Below the pieces are notes generated by a model. The model was not told the origin of the DNA. It made no database searches and was given only the letters and a program-made list of their open reading frames with translations. From Choristoneura fumiferana (Eukaryota > Arthropoda > Insecta > Lepidoptera > Tortricidae), in the NCBI RefSeq assembly GCF_025370935.1, contig NC_133472.1, forward strand, positions 22,606,122 through 22,670,121: a stretch of 64,000 nt of DNA, given 5' to 3'. The stretch's first letter is position 1. Each line of letters starts with the position of its first letter. The translations under genes were made by a program, and so were the position numbers. Shown in pieces: positions 23,879 through 34,309 of this stretch.

Positions 23879-25057
23879 ATCGACTGAAAAAGTGATATTA
23901 AGGTATCGGTTGTATCACGGAATTATTTGTATTTTTGCGTCTGAAACGCACGCAGCACCGTCCGCACAAGGAGACAAGTTGTAAAGTTGGACCTTAGTGT
24001 TTGTTGTACCTACTAAGCAAGCATGCCTAGCTAGAGTTGATTTTTGAAGTACCTACTATTATTATGAACACAGTTTTCTTCATTGTAAACCTTCCGGAAA
24101 TTTCCAACCTTGCAATGTCATTTAAATTTTTATTTTGTTGTTTATTTTGTTGTTTACGATTTTTGTCAATGATAAATGTTAGTCTGTAGAGCGTACCTTA
24201 TTGTAAATTTATAAATTGTGCTAGTTCATACTTAATACTCTTTTGCTAAGTACGTATTTAATAATAAGTCATGGCAAGAGCTGCAGAGCATACAAAGCCT
24301 GCATACGACGGTCAAAGAGGTTATATTGTATCACATTCTTTTTGTATTACTGTAAATACTCATATCAATTGTAACGCGGGCAAGGTAGATACGCCTGTCG
24401 CAGCCAAATCGCAGCAGACCGTATCCTCCTGCCTACCAAAGGTACTTTTTTGGAAAAAAAATTTGAAACTTAGGTACATATTTTGCTTAGAGCTTAAGAT
24501 GTTCAGGAAAAAATATAGGAAAAAATCTCCGGCTTTTCCTACTAGTTTTTCACTATGTACGTTACAAAGGCCATCAGTGTCCAATTATAATTATTTCTTA
24601 TGTCCTTCCCAAAGGAAGGATGTAGGTACGAGGATAGCATGACGTCACGTGGACTGCACATAAGCGGCAGGAAAAGAAGCCTACATCATACTTAAGTCAA
24701 GCCTAAGTTGTATGTATTTTATGTTTTTGCCAAATAAAATTGAGTACGTCACTCACAGCCTCCTAAGTCGAAGTACACTCGTACCTACTTTAGGTATCTG
24801 CATTCAGTATGTTATGTCCAACTTAGAACACATATAACTATAGCAGGTTTTTGTTACGATTATACTTGCTTGTATTCCGGTGTGTTCGTAATCTAGTACT
24901 TAAGAATTGTCAAGGGCTTAATATATATAAAATTGGTAATTTTATTTCAAGGCTGAGACAGTATCACCACATGCCACAACAAATCCATTTTACCCACGCC
25001 AGAATGGAACATGTGGGCATTTGTGTTTGGGGTGAAGCGTACATAAGAAATATTCCT
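23879..25057. other. Sequence without recognised gene
   Basis: Overlapping open frames on both strands at 24271-24642 (123 and 74 codons) share no motif with a family I know. TCCTTCCCAAAGGAAGGA at about 24602-24619 is a small perfect hairpin. Confidence 0.4.
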
Positions 25058-25140
25058 GCAGGGCTACTATGAAATTCGAAAATTGAAGTTCGTATCGTAC
25101 CGGCCCTCTCATCGATTTTTGAATTTCGTAGTAGCCCTGC
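25058..25140. mobile_element. MITE of the GGGCTACTACGAAA family, internally deleted copy
   Basis: GCAGGGCTACTATGAAATTC at 25058 pairs with GAATTTCGTAGTAGCCCTGC ending at 25140. Longer copies of the same family (about 125-133 bp) lie at 59095 and 60421. This copy lacks the central ACTTATACTATTTAATACGAG segment. Confidence 0.85.
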
Positions 25141-25919
25141 TGTCCATGATATCGTATTCCTTTATAACTTTCAGTTATTCTGTGTGGTTGACCGTACATT
25201 GTTTTAGTTTAGATCATTGAGCTAGTTTGTCGTTATCGTGGGATTATTTATTTAGGAATTCCATAAGTTGTTAGGTGTAATGTTAGTCGTTAGGTCTTAG
25301 GTTTTAGGTTTGTTGCCTAACTTTCGTTGTGGCAATTGGATTTGACCAAGTAACCTTAGTGTGTTGACTACTTATGAGGTCAATCATTTCGCACTCGACC
25401 ACCGTTCAGATAGTGCCGCATTTTGTATGGACGATTGAGTACGAAATGTCTTAGTGTTTATTTCCCGGACTTGACTACTCGTTTCAACTTTTTAGCTCGA
25501 CTTTTTCTGCTGAACGACCAGCTTGAGGCGGCGTTCCAATTTCTAAATACTTTCGAATGTTTGCTCGGCAGGTAGCGTGCATTTATTTTTTTTGGCTTAG
25601 GTGTTTATTCCTCGCTGTACATACATATTCAAATAATTCTTGGGGATTTTACGTTGTTGTTTTTCCTAACGTTATGCTACTTCGGGGATGCCAACGGTTA
25701 GGGGCTCATCGTAAAGGGTCGTTCTAATCAGTTGCACACTTCGCGCTTTGTGAATAATTATTGTTAATTTGTCAATTATTAGTCCTATAAGGCTTAGAAT
25801 AATTGTACTCCCACGACAGAACATGTACGTTTCACCTACCAGTATGTTTTTTTTTCCTGGGTTTTCTTTCTCAGTCCAGTGATATTCTTTATGACTTCTT
25901 TTTGGTTTTGTCTTGTCTC
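25141..25919. other. Sequence without recognised gene
   Basis: GTTAGG/TTAGGT phrases appear near 25270-25310. CATTTCGCACTCGACC and its imperfect complement GATTGAGTACGAAATG at about 25386-25449 form a loose hairpin. No gene recognised. Confidence 0.4.
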
Positions 25920-26335
25920 GGTTTGTTTGTCAGGGTTGTCGTTTTTTTTGGGTTTCGTTTAGGGTTGCTTGTCGTTAGGGTTGTCGGTTTTTAGGGTTTC
26001 GTTTAGGGTTCTTGTCGTTAGGGTTGTCGCTATTTTTGGGTTTCGTTTAGGGTTGCTGGTTGTTAGGGTTGTCGCTATTATAGGGTTTCATTTAGGGTTG
26101 CTTGTCGTTTCGGTTGTCGTTATTTTTTGGGTTTTGTGTAGGGTTGTCACTTTGTACTTTTTGGAATTTGTTAGGGTTGTCTCTTTTGCACTTTTGGGTT
26201 TCGATTAGGGTTGTCACTTCTGAATTTTTGGTATCCGTTAGGATTGTCTCTTCCGTACTTCTGGATTTTGATTAGGGTTGTCTCTTCTATACTTTTGTTA
26301 TTCGTTAGGGTTGTCGCTTGGGTTTGGGAAATTTT
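25920..26335 (+). repeat. G/T-rich minisatellite with TTAGGGTTGTC core
   Basis: About twelve degenerate tandem units. The short core GTTAGGGTTGTCGC alternates with GGGTTTCGTTTAGGGTTGCT in the first half, and with TCTCTTCYGTACTTTTGG-type spacers in the second half. Units are roughly 30-60 bp. The plus strand is almost devoid of C and A within cores. Open frames on both strands here are repeat by-products. Confidence 0.85.
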
Positions 26336-27534
26336 ATTTTGGCCATGCACTTGTAGTTTTTTGCTTTGGTAGGGGGATATCTGCAGCATTACATCGGTGC
26401 AGGAGTGTTTTGTGTTGCAAACTTTTCGTTCATTTTCCAAGCGTTTTTACTGGTTGTGTGTTGGCTGTTAATTCTTACACATATTATTACACATTTGGTT
26501 TCTGATTTGAAATTTGAAATTTTAATTCAACGATTCGTTGGTTTGACTGATGTTTTTGTTTTGGACTGAATTCTTGGATCACATGTTTGATAGCGCGGAG
26601 CTCTTGTCAGAGTTGGAACTTTTATTTTAAAATATTCTGCATTCAGTTTTTTTATTGGTGTAGTGATACCAGTGTCAGTACCAGAGATTTTACCAATGGT
26701 GTGTGGCCGGCTTGTGCCGCAAGTTTTTTAAGCGTTTGCCCGCTGCTTTTCTGCTGCACGCCTGTACGACGGGGTGCTTTATCGATATCTCCAACACTGC
26801 CTGTTTTCATCGCTCCTACCCCTACCCTACTCCTTCTCATACTGATCGACTGGCTACTCGTGGTGGGTGTCGTCTTGTGATTTTTCCGCACGTTTAATCA
26901 CGGGAGACACGTGTGTGTGACGTCTACTGCTTCGTGGGCTCCGTCGGTGTGGAAGTTCAGAAGAGGACTCCGTTACGTAGTGAAACCGGTCAAATTATGC
27001 TAGAGTGACCTTAGCTTTCCCCTTTAAATAGCACGCTAGTACCGTATACGAAAGACAATCGCTATTGTAGATTTTTGCTCCTACAGGTTGTAGGCTAGTT
27101 TCCCGATGAATACATGCATGTATGCATTAGTGCTAGCGTAGCGTACAACAAACTAGGTCCAAAATATCAGGAATTTCCTTAGCTTTTAATAGTGTGTGTC
27201 TTTTGCAAGGTGTTGGAACATGTTTATTTTCAAAATAAAAAAAAAGGTTTTTCCATTAGCGCTTTCTACATTATTCATTTTATTTGGCTTGCGGCTGATT
27301 AAATTAACTTTATTTAACCTTGCAAATTATATTTTTTTACGTAAAACGACTTTTTTATGTGTGTTGTTTCTTTTTTATAAAGTGCGGCTTTAAATTTCAA
27401 TAAATTATATTACTGCTATATTTCACGTTTTTAATTTATGTCAGCTTACTTAGGGTTCACGGGCACCTTAAGAGCTCTTGGACGTACAAGTAATGCTGCA
27501 AACGGTAACACTGTTTTATACCTATACTGTTTTC
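26336..27534. other. Sequence without recognised gene
   Basis: The stretch 26700-26990 is more GC-balanced and carries overlapping open frames on both strands (about 26587-26897), none with a recognisable domain. It could be part of an unrecognised retroelement. From 27180 the DNA is strongly AT-rich. Confidence 0.4.
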
Positions 27535-27801
27535 GACCAGATGGCCTAGTGGTTAGAGAACCTGACTACGAAGCTTGAGGTCCCGGGTTCGATTCCCGTG
27601 TCGGGGCAGATATTTGTATGAAAAATACAAATCTTTGTTCTCGGGTCTTGGGTGTTTAATATGACGTATTTAAGTATGTATCTATATCTATATAATTATA
27701 TTTATCCGTTGCTTAGTACCCATATACTAAGCTTACTTTGGTACTAGGTCAATTGGTGTGAATTGTCCCGTGATATTTATTTATTTTATTTATTTATTTA
27801 T
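27535..27801 (+). mobile_element. tRNA-Arg(ACG)-derived SINE
   Basis: The first 73 bases fold like a tRNA: A box TGGCCTAGTGG (27542-27552), an anticodon-like loop CTACGAA (anticodon ACG), and B box GGTTCGATTCCCG (27586-27598), the internal RNA polymerase III promoter. The body follows (TTTGTTCTCGGGTCTTGG, TTATCCGTTGCTTAGTACCC, GTCAATTGGTGTGAATTGTC), ending CCCGTGATATTTATTTATTT. Related copies are at 39001 and 56700. It is a retroposed element, not a functional tRNA gene, because the acceptor stem and anticodon stem do not pair well. Confidence 0.85.
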
Positions 27802-28657
27802 ACCTCCTTCCGTCGTGTGAGTAAATTTAAGAGTCCAAGTCTTTTCACTTTGATGAAATAGTTGCGCTACATCAAAATTTTCAATTTTATTTTCAAATAG
27901 CCATTCTAAGCCACCCTTTCTCCTTCTTTGGTTAAAAAAAAAGTATTTTTATTTCGAGAAAAGCTTAAATAAATACAAAAGATAATATTATATCAGCGGA
28001 TGTACAATTGTACATACATAATACGAGAACGTTGCCGTCCGTGACACGTAAAAGGTTGTAAGCTTTAACTGTAAAGCCTGCAGAAATTACAGCCTGTTTT
28101 ATTGCTTTTATTGCAACTCCAATGGCCAAAAGCATTAGATGATGATGTATGACAGTATACCTAAGCTTTTAATGTTGTTATGGGATTGTATATACGTATG
28201 ATTGAAAATAATATTTGATAAAAACAAACATACCATCTACTTACTTGTGTTAAAGTTTTTATTTATCTCATAATCTTCTTTATTTTCTATTACCACTTTT
28301 TATAAGTCATGAATGTTCTTTCAAGATTTTTTTTGAAACTAAACTCAAACTTCAAATCTTAAAATACGTTTATGCTGGTAGAGTAATAATAACATTTAAT
28401 TATTTTTCAGTGAACCTTTTTGCACTAAAAATCAAACTTCGAGTAGAGTTTTTAGCAATAATATTACTTACGCTCTCACGAGACATATTTGAACAATTGC
28501 GATAATAATCATTTAATCATACAATCATTGCTTTCATGGGTACATAGGATCTTAAACTAAAATAAAAGATTTCCCAAACCCTGTAGTAGGGCACTGCGAC
28601 ATGTTTCAAGCTATTTTCATAATTAATAGTTAAGCAATAATCCGATAATTAAATATG
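27802..28657. other. AT-rich sequence without recognised gene
   Basis: No motif recognised. The same sequence is repeated at 39202-40050. Confidence 0.4.
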
Positions 28658-28821
28658 TTGACCCGGATAACTCACGTCTTAAACCAAGTTTAGCTCGACA
28701 TGTTTCGGGCTAATCCGTAGCCTTTCGTCTTCGGAACAACGCGACTCAGCGGCTGCTGCAACACACATCGAGCAAACATGTTGAGCAATACTCGATTTAA
28801 GACGTGAGTTATCCGGGTCAA
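28658..28821. mobile_element. TIR repeat, 26-bp perfect terminal inverted repeats
   Basis: TTGACCCGGATAACTCACGT (start 28658) continues to a 26-bp arm that is the exact reverse complement of 28796-28821. The interior includes CGACATGTTTCGGGCTAATC and GCAGCCGCTGAGTCGCG-type sequence in reverse. AATAATCCGATAATT occurs on both outer sides (about 28637 and 28866). Copy 2 is at about 40043-40206. Confidence 0.7.
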
Positions 28822-28922
28822 TATATTTAATATGAGTGAGTCTCACGGTAGTTTCATGTTCAAAATAATCCGATAATTTATAAATCCATACTAATATCCA
28901 TACTTCCATACTATCCATACTA

Positions 28923-30219
28923 TCCATACTAATATTATAAATGCGAAAGTAACTCTGTCTGTCTGTCTGTCTGTCTGTCTGTTACGCTTTCACGCAAAAA
29001 CCGCTGAACTGATTTGGATGAAATTTGGTACAGAGATAGAATAGACCATGGTAAAGAACATAGGCTATCTTTTATCGCGAAAAAAAGGCTTTAAGGGGTT
29101 GAAATAGGGGGTGAAAGTTTATATGGTGGAAGTTCGTCGTTGTTGGAAATAAAACCATGAAACTTGTCATGTAGGCACTTAATAAGAAATAAGTCGGTAT
29201 GTGTTTTAGCTTTTTTGAAAATTAGACCTGTGAGGGGATGAAATAGGGGATGAAAGCTTATATGGAAGGTCGTCATTATTGAAGATAAATCGATGTTTCT
29301 TTACGAAACTTGGTATTTGGGCACGTGATAAGAGATAAATAATTGTTCGAGCGTTTTTTTTAATTCTTCTTCTTCTTAAAATCGACTCGAACTCGCGCGT
29401 CAAGGGTTCCGTGCATAGGTATTTATGAATATCAAGTGTTAGCAGAGCCAAGCTCATAAGCAAAATGTACGCAATGTGGGGTCATTTTACATGTCTTATG
29501 TACATAGACAGTCAGACATGAAAAATTATGATTTTCAAATTTTTCTTACTTATTTTGAATAAAATTTGCTATAAGAGCTTCCTTTATACAAAATTTCAAG
29601 TTTCTAGGACAGCCGAAAGTACCCTATAACTTTTTTTGAGTTTAGGGTTTTAATTTCAACTCGATAAATACTCCGCACGTTTACGGGATAAAGGGTCTTG
29701 ACAGACAGACGGACGGACGGACAGCAAAGTCATCCTATAAGAGTTCCATTTTTTTCCTTTTGAGGTACGGAACCCTAAAAAACATTTGTTCCGGCTCTTT
29801 TCAAATTTCGACCTTTTTCATACCTACTTGGAAATATGGGGATGAAAGTTCGTAAGGAATTCCAAACAAATTTACTATGAACCTATATTCATCAGAAATA
29901 TGTTTAGCTATGCTTAGTAAGAATGCCGTCTTAATTATAATCCTACCCTCCTAACTTACAATACAGGACGTAAGATGTCAAGAGCTCACTATGAAGAATT
30001 AGTCCTTTTGTGTTGGCAGGGTAGAATACTAATGTTTTACCAAAGAATGGAAGAACAAAAAAAAATAGTTTAGATATAAAGCAATGTATTAAAATAGGTT
30101 ATTTTCAGTAAACCGTAGAAGTTTCTATGTGCTATTATTGGTAGAATAGGTACCCTAAATAAATTAAATATTTTCCAAAGTTACTATTCCACGCGGACGA
30201 AGTCGCGGGCAAAAGCTAG
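28923..30219 (+). mobile_element. Helitron-like non-autonomous repeat, about 1.3 kb
   Basis: The 5' end is TCCATACTAATATTATAAAT at 28923 and the 3' end is ACGAAGTCGCGGGCAAAAGCTAG with CTAG at 30216-30219. It has (TCTG)n at about 28957 and the head GCTGAACTGATTTGGATGAAA. The 5' end is preceded by several partial copies of TATCCATACT (28885-28922), as if ends had been stacked. It carries an internal minus-strand (TCTG)n-associated fragment. There is no RepHel gene. Confidence 0.7.
29630..29785 (-). mobile_element. (TCTG)n-associated repeat fragment, minus strand, nested
   Basis: CAGACAGACGGACGGACGGA at about 29702 and TGAGGTACGGAACCCTAAAA at about 29761 are the reverse complement of the head seen at 14886 (TTTAGGGTTCCGTACC then TCTG repeats). 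Copy 2 lies at about 41025-41165. Confidence 0.65.
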
Positions 30220-30639
30220 TAATATTATAAATGCGAAAGTAACTCTGTCTGTCTGTCTGTCTGTTACGCTTTCACGGCTAAACCGCTGAACCGATTGGGA
30301 TGAAATTTGGTACAGAGATAGAATAGACCTTGGGAAAGAACATAGGCTATCTTTTATTGCGAAAAAGAGGCTTTAAGGGGTTGAAATAGGGGATGAAAGT
30401 TTATATGGTGGAAGTGCGCCACTGTCGAAGATAAAACCATGAAACTTGGCATTTAGGCACTTAATAAGAAATAAGTCGATATTTGGTTGAGCTTTTTTGA
30501 AAATTCGACCTGTGAGGGGATGAAATAGGGGATGAAAGTTTATATGGAAGGTCGTCATTATCGAAGATAAATCGATAAATCTTTATTAAACTTGCCATTT
30601 GGGCACGTGATACATAGATATTTGTTTGAATCGGATCGG
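30220..30639 (+). mobile_element. Head of a second Helitron-like repeat, joined directly to the first
   Basis: Immediately after CTAG at 30216-30219 the sequence TAATATTATAAATGCGAAAG restarts the family head, with (TCTG)n and GCTAAACCGCTGAACCGATT. A decayed CTAG terminus at 33444-33447 could be its 3' end; the repeats between would then be internal cargo or later insertions. Confidence 0.55.
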
Positions 30640-31035
30640 AGCGGAGGCAGGGAGGCAGTAAAGTAGAGCGGAGGCAGTGGAGTGGAGCTGACGCTGCTGA
30701 GCAGAGCGGAGGCTGGCGGAGCGGAGGCTGGCGGAGCAAAGCGGAGGCAGTGGAGCGGAGCGGAGACAACGGAGCGGAGGCATCGGAGCGGAGGCAGCGA
30801 GGCAACGGAGTGGAGCGGAGGCAACGGATGGAGCAGAGAAAATGCAGGCTGCAGCAGAGGCAGTCAAGTAGAGCGGAGGCAGCGGAGCGGAGCTGACGCT
30901 GCTGAGCGGAGCGGAGGCTGGCGGAGCGGAGGCTAGCGGAGCGGAGGCTGGCGGAGCGGAGGCTGTGGAGAGGAGGCAGCGGAGCAGAGGCATTGGAGTG
31001 GAGCGGAGCGGACGCTGCTGAGCGGAGCGGAGGCT
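30640..31035 (+). repeat. Purine-rich minisatellite (GCGGAGGCTGGCGGA type)
   Basis: Degenerate units of about 12-15 bp such as GGAGCGGAGGCTGGC and GGAGCGGAGGCAGC repeat for about 400 bp. The plus strand is almost all G and A. All long open frames here on the minus strand (Leu-Arg-Ser-Ala repeats) are repeat by-products. Copy 2 is at about 42018-42420 and is slightly shorter. Confidence 0.9.
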
Positions 31036-31128
31036 GTGGAGCTGATTGATGGTGATGGTGATGATAGTGGTGCTGATTATGATGATTGGTGATGATGATG
31101 GTGATTGTGGTGATGGTGATTGATGTTG
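31036..31128 (+). repeat. GAT/GGT trinucleotide-rich tract
   Basis: Tandem GATGGTGAT-type triplets, 31043-31128. Copy 2 is at about 42425-42512. Confidence 0.85.
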
Positions 31129-31691
31129 ATAAATAACAAAAAAAATGTTTATAAAAAAATGTCTTCATTTAAAAACTTTACCTGCGAGGGGAATAAATCT
31201 TAACCTGATTTTAAATTTTGATTTTGTAAATAAATGGTGTTAGCGGCTGTGAGTGCTTTATTGAAGTCGGCTTTTGTGAAGTGTGTTTAGTGTGTCGGAG
31301 GTTTGTGGATCAAATTGTAATTAATTTATTAAGAAATATCAAGAAAATACAAAATATCCATAGGAATAAAACTACTATTAAATTAAAATAACTAAAACTT
31401 TAATTAAAAAAGAGAGGTGGGCCTCTTGGCATGGTGCCCATAACGCAGGCAGCATTCCCGCGTTGAAGTACGATTGAGATTATTTGCGCGAGAAAGCTGC
31501 CGGCGCGAGGGTTGCCTGTTGCCTCCCTTAACCTATTGCTGAGCTCTCTGTGTACTTGTACACTTTTTGAATAAATTTTACTTACCTCATTCAATTTTAA
31601 TGAACTAAAATTGAGGTTTGATTTATGACACAATGTCGCGATGAAATTTCGAAACGTCGAGCCTCAAAGCCAGAAAAGTAGCGGACGATAG
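31129..31691. other. Sequence upstream of the Copia relic, possible leader or LTR remnant
   Basis: No LTR pair or primer-binding site could be defined. The minus-strand open frame 31400-31633 has no motif. Confidence 0.35.
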
Positions 31692-32490
31692 GTGGCACTG
31701 ATGTCGTGCACAGAGCCAATAGCGAAATTTAAGATTTGCTTAAGCGTTGAAAAATCATGGCAAAGGACTCGGTTCCAGAGTGCGAATATTCAGAACTTGT
31801 GCGCCGTCAAACTAGAGAATTTCGGTAGCATGGAAGCTTACGTCAATGAGGTATTGTCATTAGTTCAGCAATTGGCGAATATGAACAAGTGATGCACAAA
31901 GGTTTACCGACTGAGTATGAGCCCATGATCATGGCACTACTAGAGTATTCGAGAGCTGTCATTATGGCCGTTCTAGTCAAGTCAAAACGACTACAGGACA
32001 ACGTTGGACTACTCGTGGAGATTCGAGTGAGTGCTTGTATTCAACGAGAAAAAGCGCTACTACGAATGACTCCGAAAGAAGAAAAGCGCAGCAACACAAG
32101 GCAGAGTCAAAAGCGAAGGACGTATCTGGTCGTAAGAGAGAACCGTGGTGCTGGAAATGCATACAAAAAGGACCTGTGAAGAAAGACTGTGGTAGCGAGA
32201 GAAATTCTTCAGGAAACTGCGGTTTATCGGCATATAGCTCTGGAGCGGGCAAAGATACTTCGTGGTACATTGACTCTGTAGCTACAAACCACATGCCTGG
32301 CAAGCGAAATTTGATGACAGACTTTAAATCGCGTAATGGCTTGGTTACCATTGCCAGCGGAGATAAATGTTAACTACGTGATATTTATACCTAAAATCTC
32401 TGGTGATGTCATTTCTGTTTCTCAATTGATTAAGAACGGCAGTAGTGTGTATCATTATAACATGGAATCAAAAGCTTATCGTAATCCTGG
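31692..32490 (+). pseudogene. Ty1/Copia gag-protease relic (copy 1)
   Basis: Capsid-like fragment: GSMEAYVNEVLSLVQQLANM, then LPTEYEPMIMAL. It is followed by a damaged zinc knuckle (CWKCIQKGPVKKDC, with the expected His replaced by Pro) and the protease active-site region SWYIDSVATNHM, where the usual Asp-Ser-Gly is Asp-Ser-Val. After a stop at about 32370 comes IFIPKISGDVISVSQLIKNG, the block that follows protease in Copia polyproteins. Several frameshifts and stops are present. Compared with copy 2, 26 nt are missing near 31890, between short TGATG repeats. No integrase or RT remains, so it is long dead. Confidence 0.75.
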
Positions 32491-32529
32491 CCAACTCCAT
32501 TTTCTTATTGTTCATTTATTTTTATTGTC

Positions 32530-32780
32530 ATTCTCTCTTTTTTTTAACCGACTTCAAACAAAGAGGAGGTTATCAATTCGATTGGTTTTTTTTTTATGTT
32601 TGTTACCTCAGAACTCCATCATTTATAAACCGATTTGAAAATTTTATTTTGCCTTCGTCTGGGAATGTATTCAATTAGGTCTCATAAGCACCAGACGAAG
32701 GCAAAATAAAATTTTCAAATCGGTTCATAAATGACGGAGTTCTGAGGTAACAAACGTAAAAAAACAATCGAATTGATACA
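32530..32780. repeat. Foldback element, arms of about 90 bp (copy 1)
   Basis: The left arm 32569-32663 and right arm about 32690-32778 are reverse complements: TTACCTCAGAACTCC / GGAGTTCTGAGGTAA, ACCGATTTGAAAATTTTATT / AATAAAATTTTCAAATCGGT, GCCTTCGTCTG / CAGACGAAGGC. The left flank reads AACCGACTTCAAACAAAGAG, a phrase I associate with a common lepidopteran repeat. It interrupts the tail of the Copia relic. Confidence 0.85.
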
Positions 32781-32895
32781 ATAGTTTTATATCAACTGCT
32801 CAAAACCTTCTACAAAAGATTGCTTTTTCCGATGCAGAGCCGTTCATTATTGAGGAGTCGACCTATGGTGCTTCACCACCCGTTTTAACATATGT

Positions 32896-33159
32896 ATGCA
32901 TTACGAGGAGCATAAATTGCTTAGCAACTGTGTCAAAGTAATTAAATTCCAACCCGTGAAATACTTGTTATTGAGTAGTAACTCCGATGGTCAACTGTGG
33001 TCTTCATCATCAGTTCCACTTTACCAAATTCATCATTCAAAAACAGATGTACGAGTTACTACTAAATATATCCAATTTACTATAGGTGTCCCTACTACAT
33101 TTGAAACGCACGATTTTAATGAAAATTTGCATTTCAAAAGTAGAATATTTCGCAAATAG
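32896..33159 (+). other. Open frame of 87 codons, function unknown
   Basis: Starts with ATG and is identical in frame at 44298-44561 in copy 2. There is no motif I recognise; it is rich in Ser, His and Lys. Conservation between the two copies is uninformative because they are nearly identical throughout. Probably not a gene. Confidence 0.12.
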
Positions 33160-33289
33160 ATCACTGAATATAAAAATCATCTTTGCAACCCCCCAATGAT
33201 TTTAATCACCATAGAAAATTCATCATCATATTTTTTTTTTAGTTTTTCTTAATTTACCACTAAGTGACTGATATGTGCATGCCAAATTA

Positions 33290-33447
33290 CAGATTTCTAG
33301 TACTAACGGTCTCTGAGCTTAGCCACGGACGGACAGACAAGGCGAAACTATAATAGTTGACTATGGGACCCTTAAGATTGCACGGGCATAACATACAACA
33401 GTTCAGTTAAGACGGCTAATGCAGGTGAAGTAGCGGGTTAAGGCTAG
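33290..33447 (+). mobile_element. Decayed Helitron-like 3' end (copy 1)
   Basis: GTGAAGTAGCGGGTTAAGGCTAG with CTAG at 33444-33447 resembles the GAAGTCGCGGGCAAAAGCTAG terminus. An earlier CGGACGGACAGACAAGGCGA fragment lies at 33325. Confidence 0.4.
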
Positions 33448-33600
33448 TATACAATAACAAAATCATTTTTCACAATTTAAATACCTGTGATCAAGCGCTA
33501 AGAAACGTTCTGTAATGTTTTCCTGTCATTTATAGCTTTCTTACTCCTGAAAAACACACGCAATATTTCTAAAAGAAACGGAAAACAACTTTTAACTGAA

Positions 33601-34023
33601 ATGTTCCCATTAAAGTGTGTTGGAAAGGTTTGCTTCAAAAAGAGGTCTGCAGCTGTAAAATACACGGCACTTAAGTGCAGCCATTACCCAGACTTAGATT
33701 ATTTTTTATTTTCTTTAATAGATGAAAAAAATAATTTCGAAAAAAAACATTCATCAAATTTGTCTAACAAAGTACCGATACCTACGGATACAGAATACGA
33801 AATAAAATTGCAAAACGTCGTTATTGCTAATCGTTACATACGCCATCATGTATTACATTCCCTTTCATTTGTCACACACATCTGGTTCCTTTTCTGTGTT
33901 CCGGTACGTGCATGCAAGAGTCTCGTTAGCCCGCCTTGTAATGATATTTATTCAAAAATATATATATTTATTTATTTGCGTAAAATCCCTCTTCTTATGT
34001 TTTTGATTGTTATGGATAGTTAG
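33601..34023 (+). other. Open frame of 140 codons, function unknown
   Basis: Starts at an ATG. No recognised domain; the last third is hydrophobic. In copy 2 (44999-45403) seven base changes cluster within about 110 bp and six alter amino acids, and the end is frameshifted. That pattern does not support a constrained protein. Confidence 0.15.
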
Positions 34024-34309
34024 TTATGGATGGATGCATTTACTATATGAGTGAAATACTTGACTAACTTATTTGTATTAAATAAATTAAAAACATTTAT
34101 TCAATTGGACCTTTCCGAATTAATTACAAAATGTTACGCAATTATATTGCAGACTGTTGTTGCCCGCAACTTTGGTTGTGTCCCGCGGGAACCTATACTT
34201 GGTTTGGCACATTCAAGGATTTTAAACATTTCACTTATCTGTCATTGTAATACAAACTAGTCTAGTGTAATAAATAAATAACCTTACTTATCGGACCTTT
34301 ATTTATATG
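34024..34309. other. Sequence without recognised gene
   Basis: Nothing recognised. Confidence 0.35.

Noticed and set aside
25920..26335. A telomere or interstitial telomere array
   Set aside because: The core TTAGGGTTGTCGC is not a regular TTAGG or TTAGGG array; units are longer and irregular.
25803..26505. Several hydrophobic open frames suggesting a membrane protein
   Set aside because: They read the G/T-rich minisatellite; Val/Phe/Leu richness follows from T-rich codons.
27535..27610. A functional tRNA-Arg gene
   Set aside because: A and B boxes are present, but the stems pair poorly and the sequence runs directly into a SINE body found again at 56700.
30461..31168. Minus-strand open frame of 235 codons (Leu-Arg-Ser-Ala repeats) and its overlapping frames
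   Set aside because: It is the translation of the purine-rich minisatellite. All frames stay open because the repeat lacks stops.
31400..31633. Minus-strand open frame of 77 codons conserved in both copies
   Set aside because: Conservation is explained by the near-identical duplicate; no motif.
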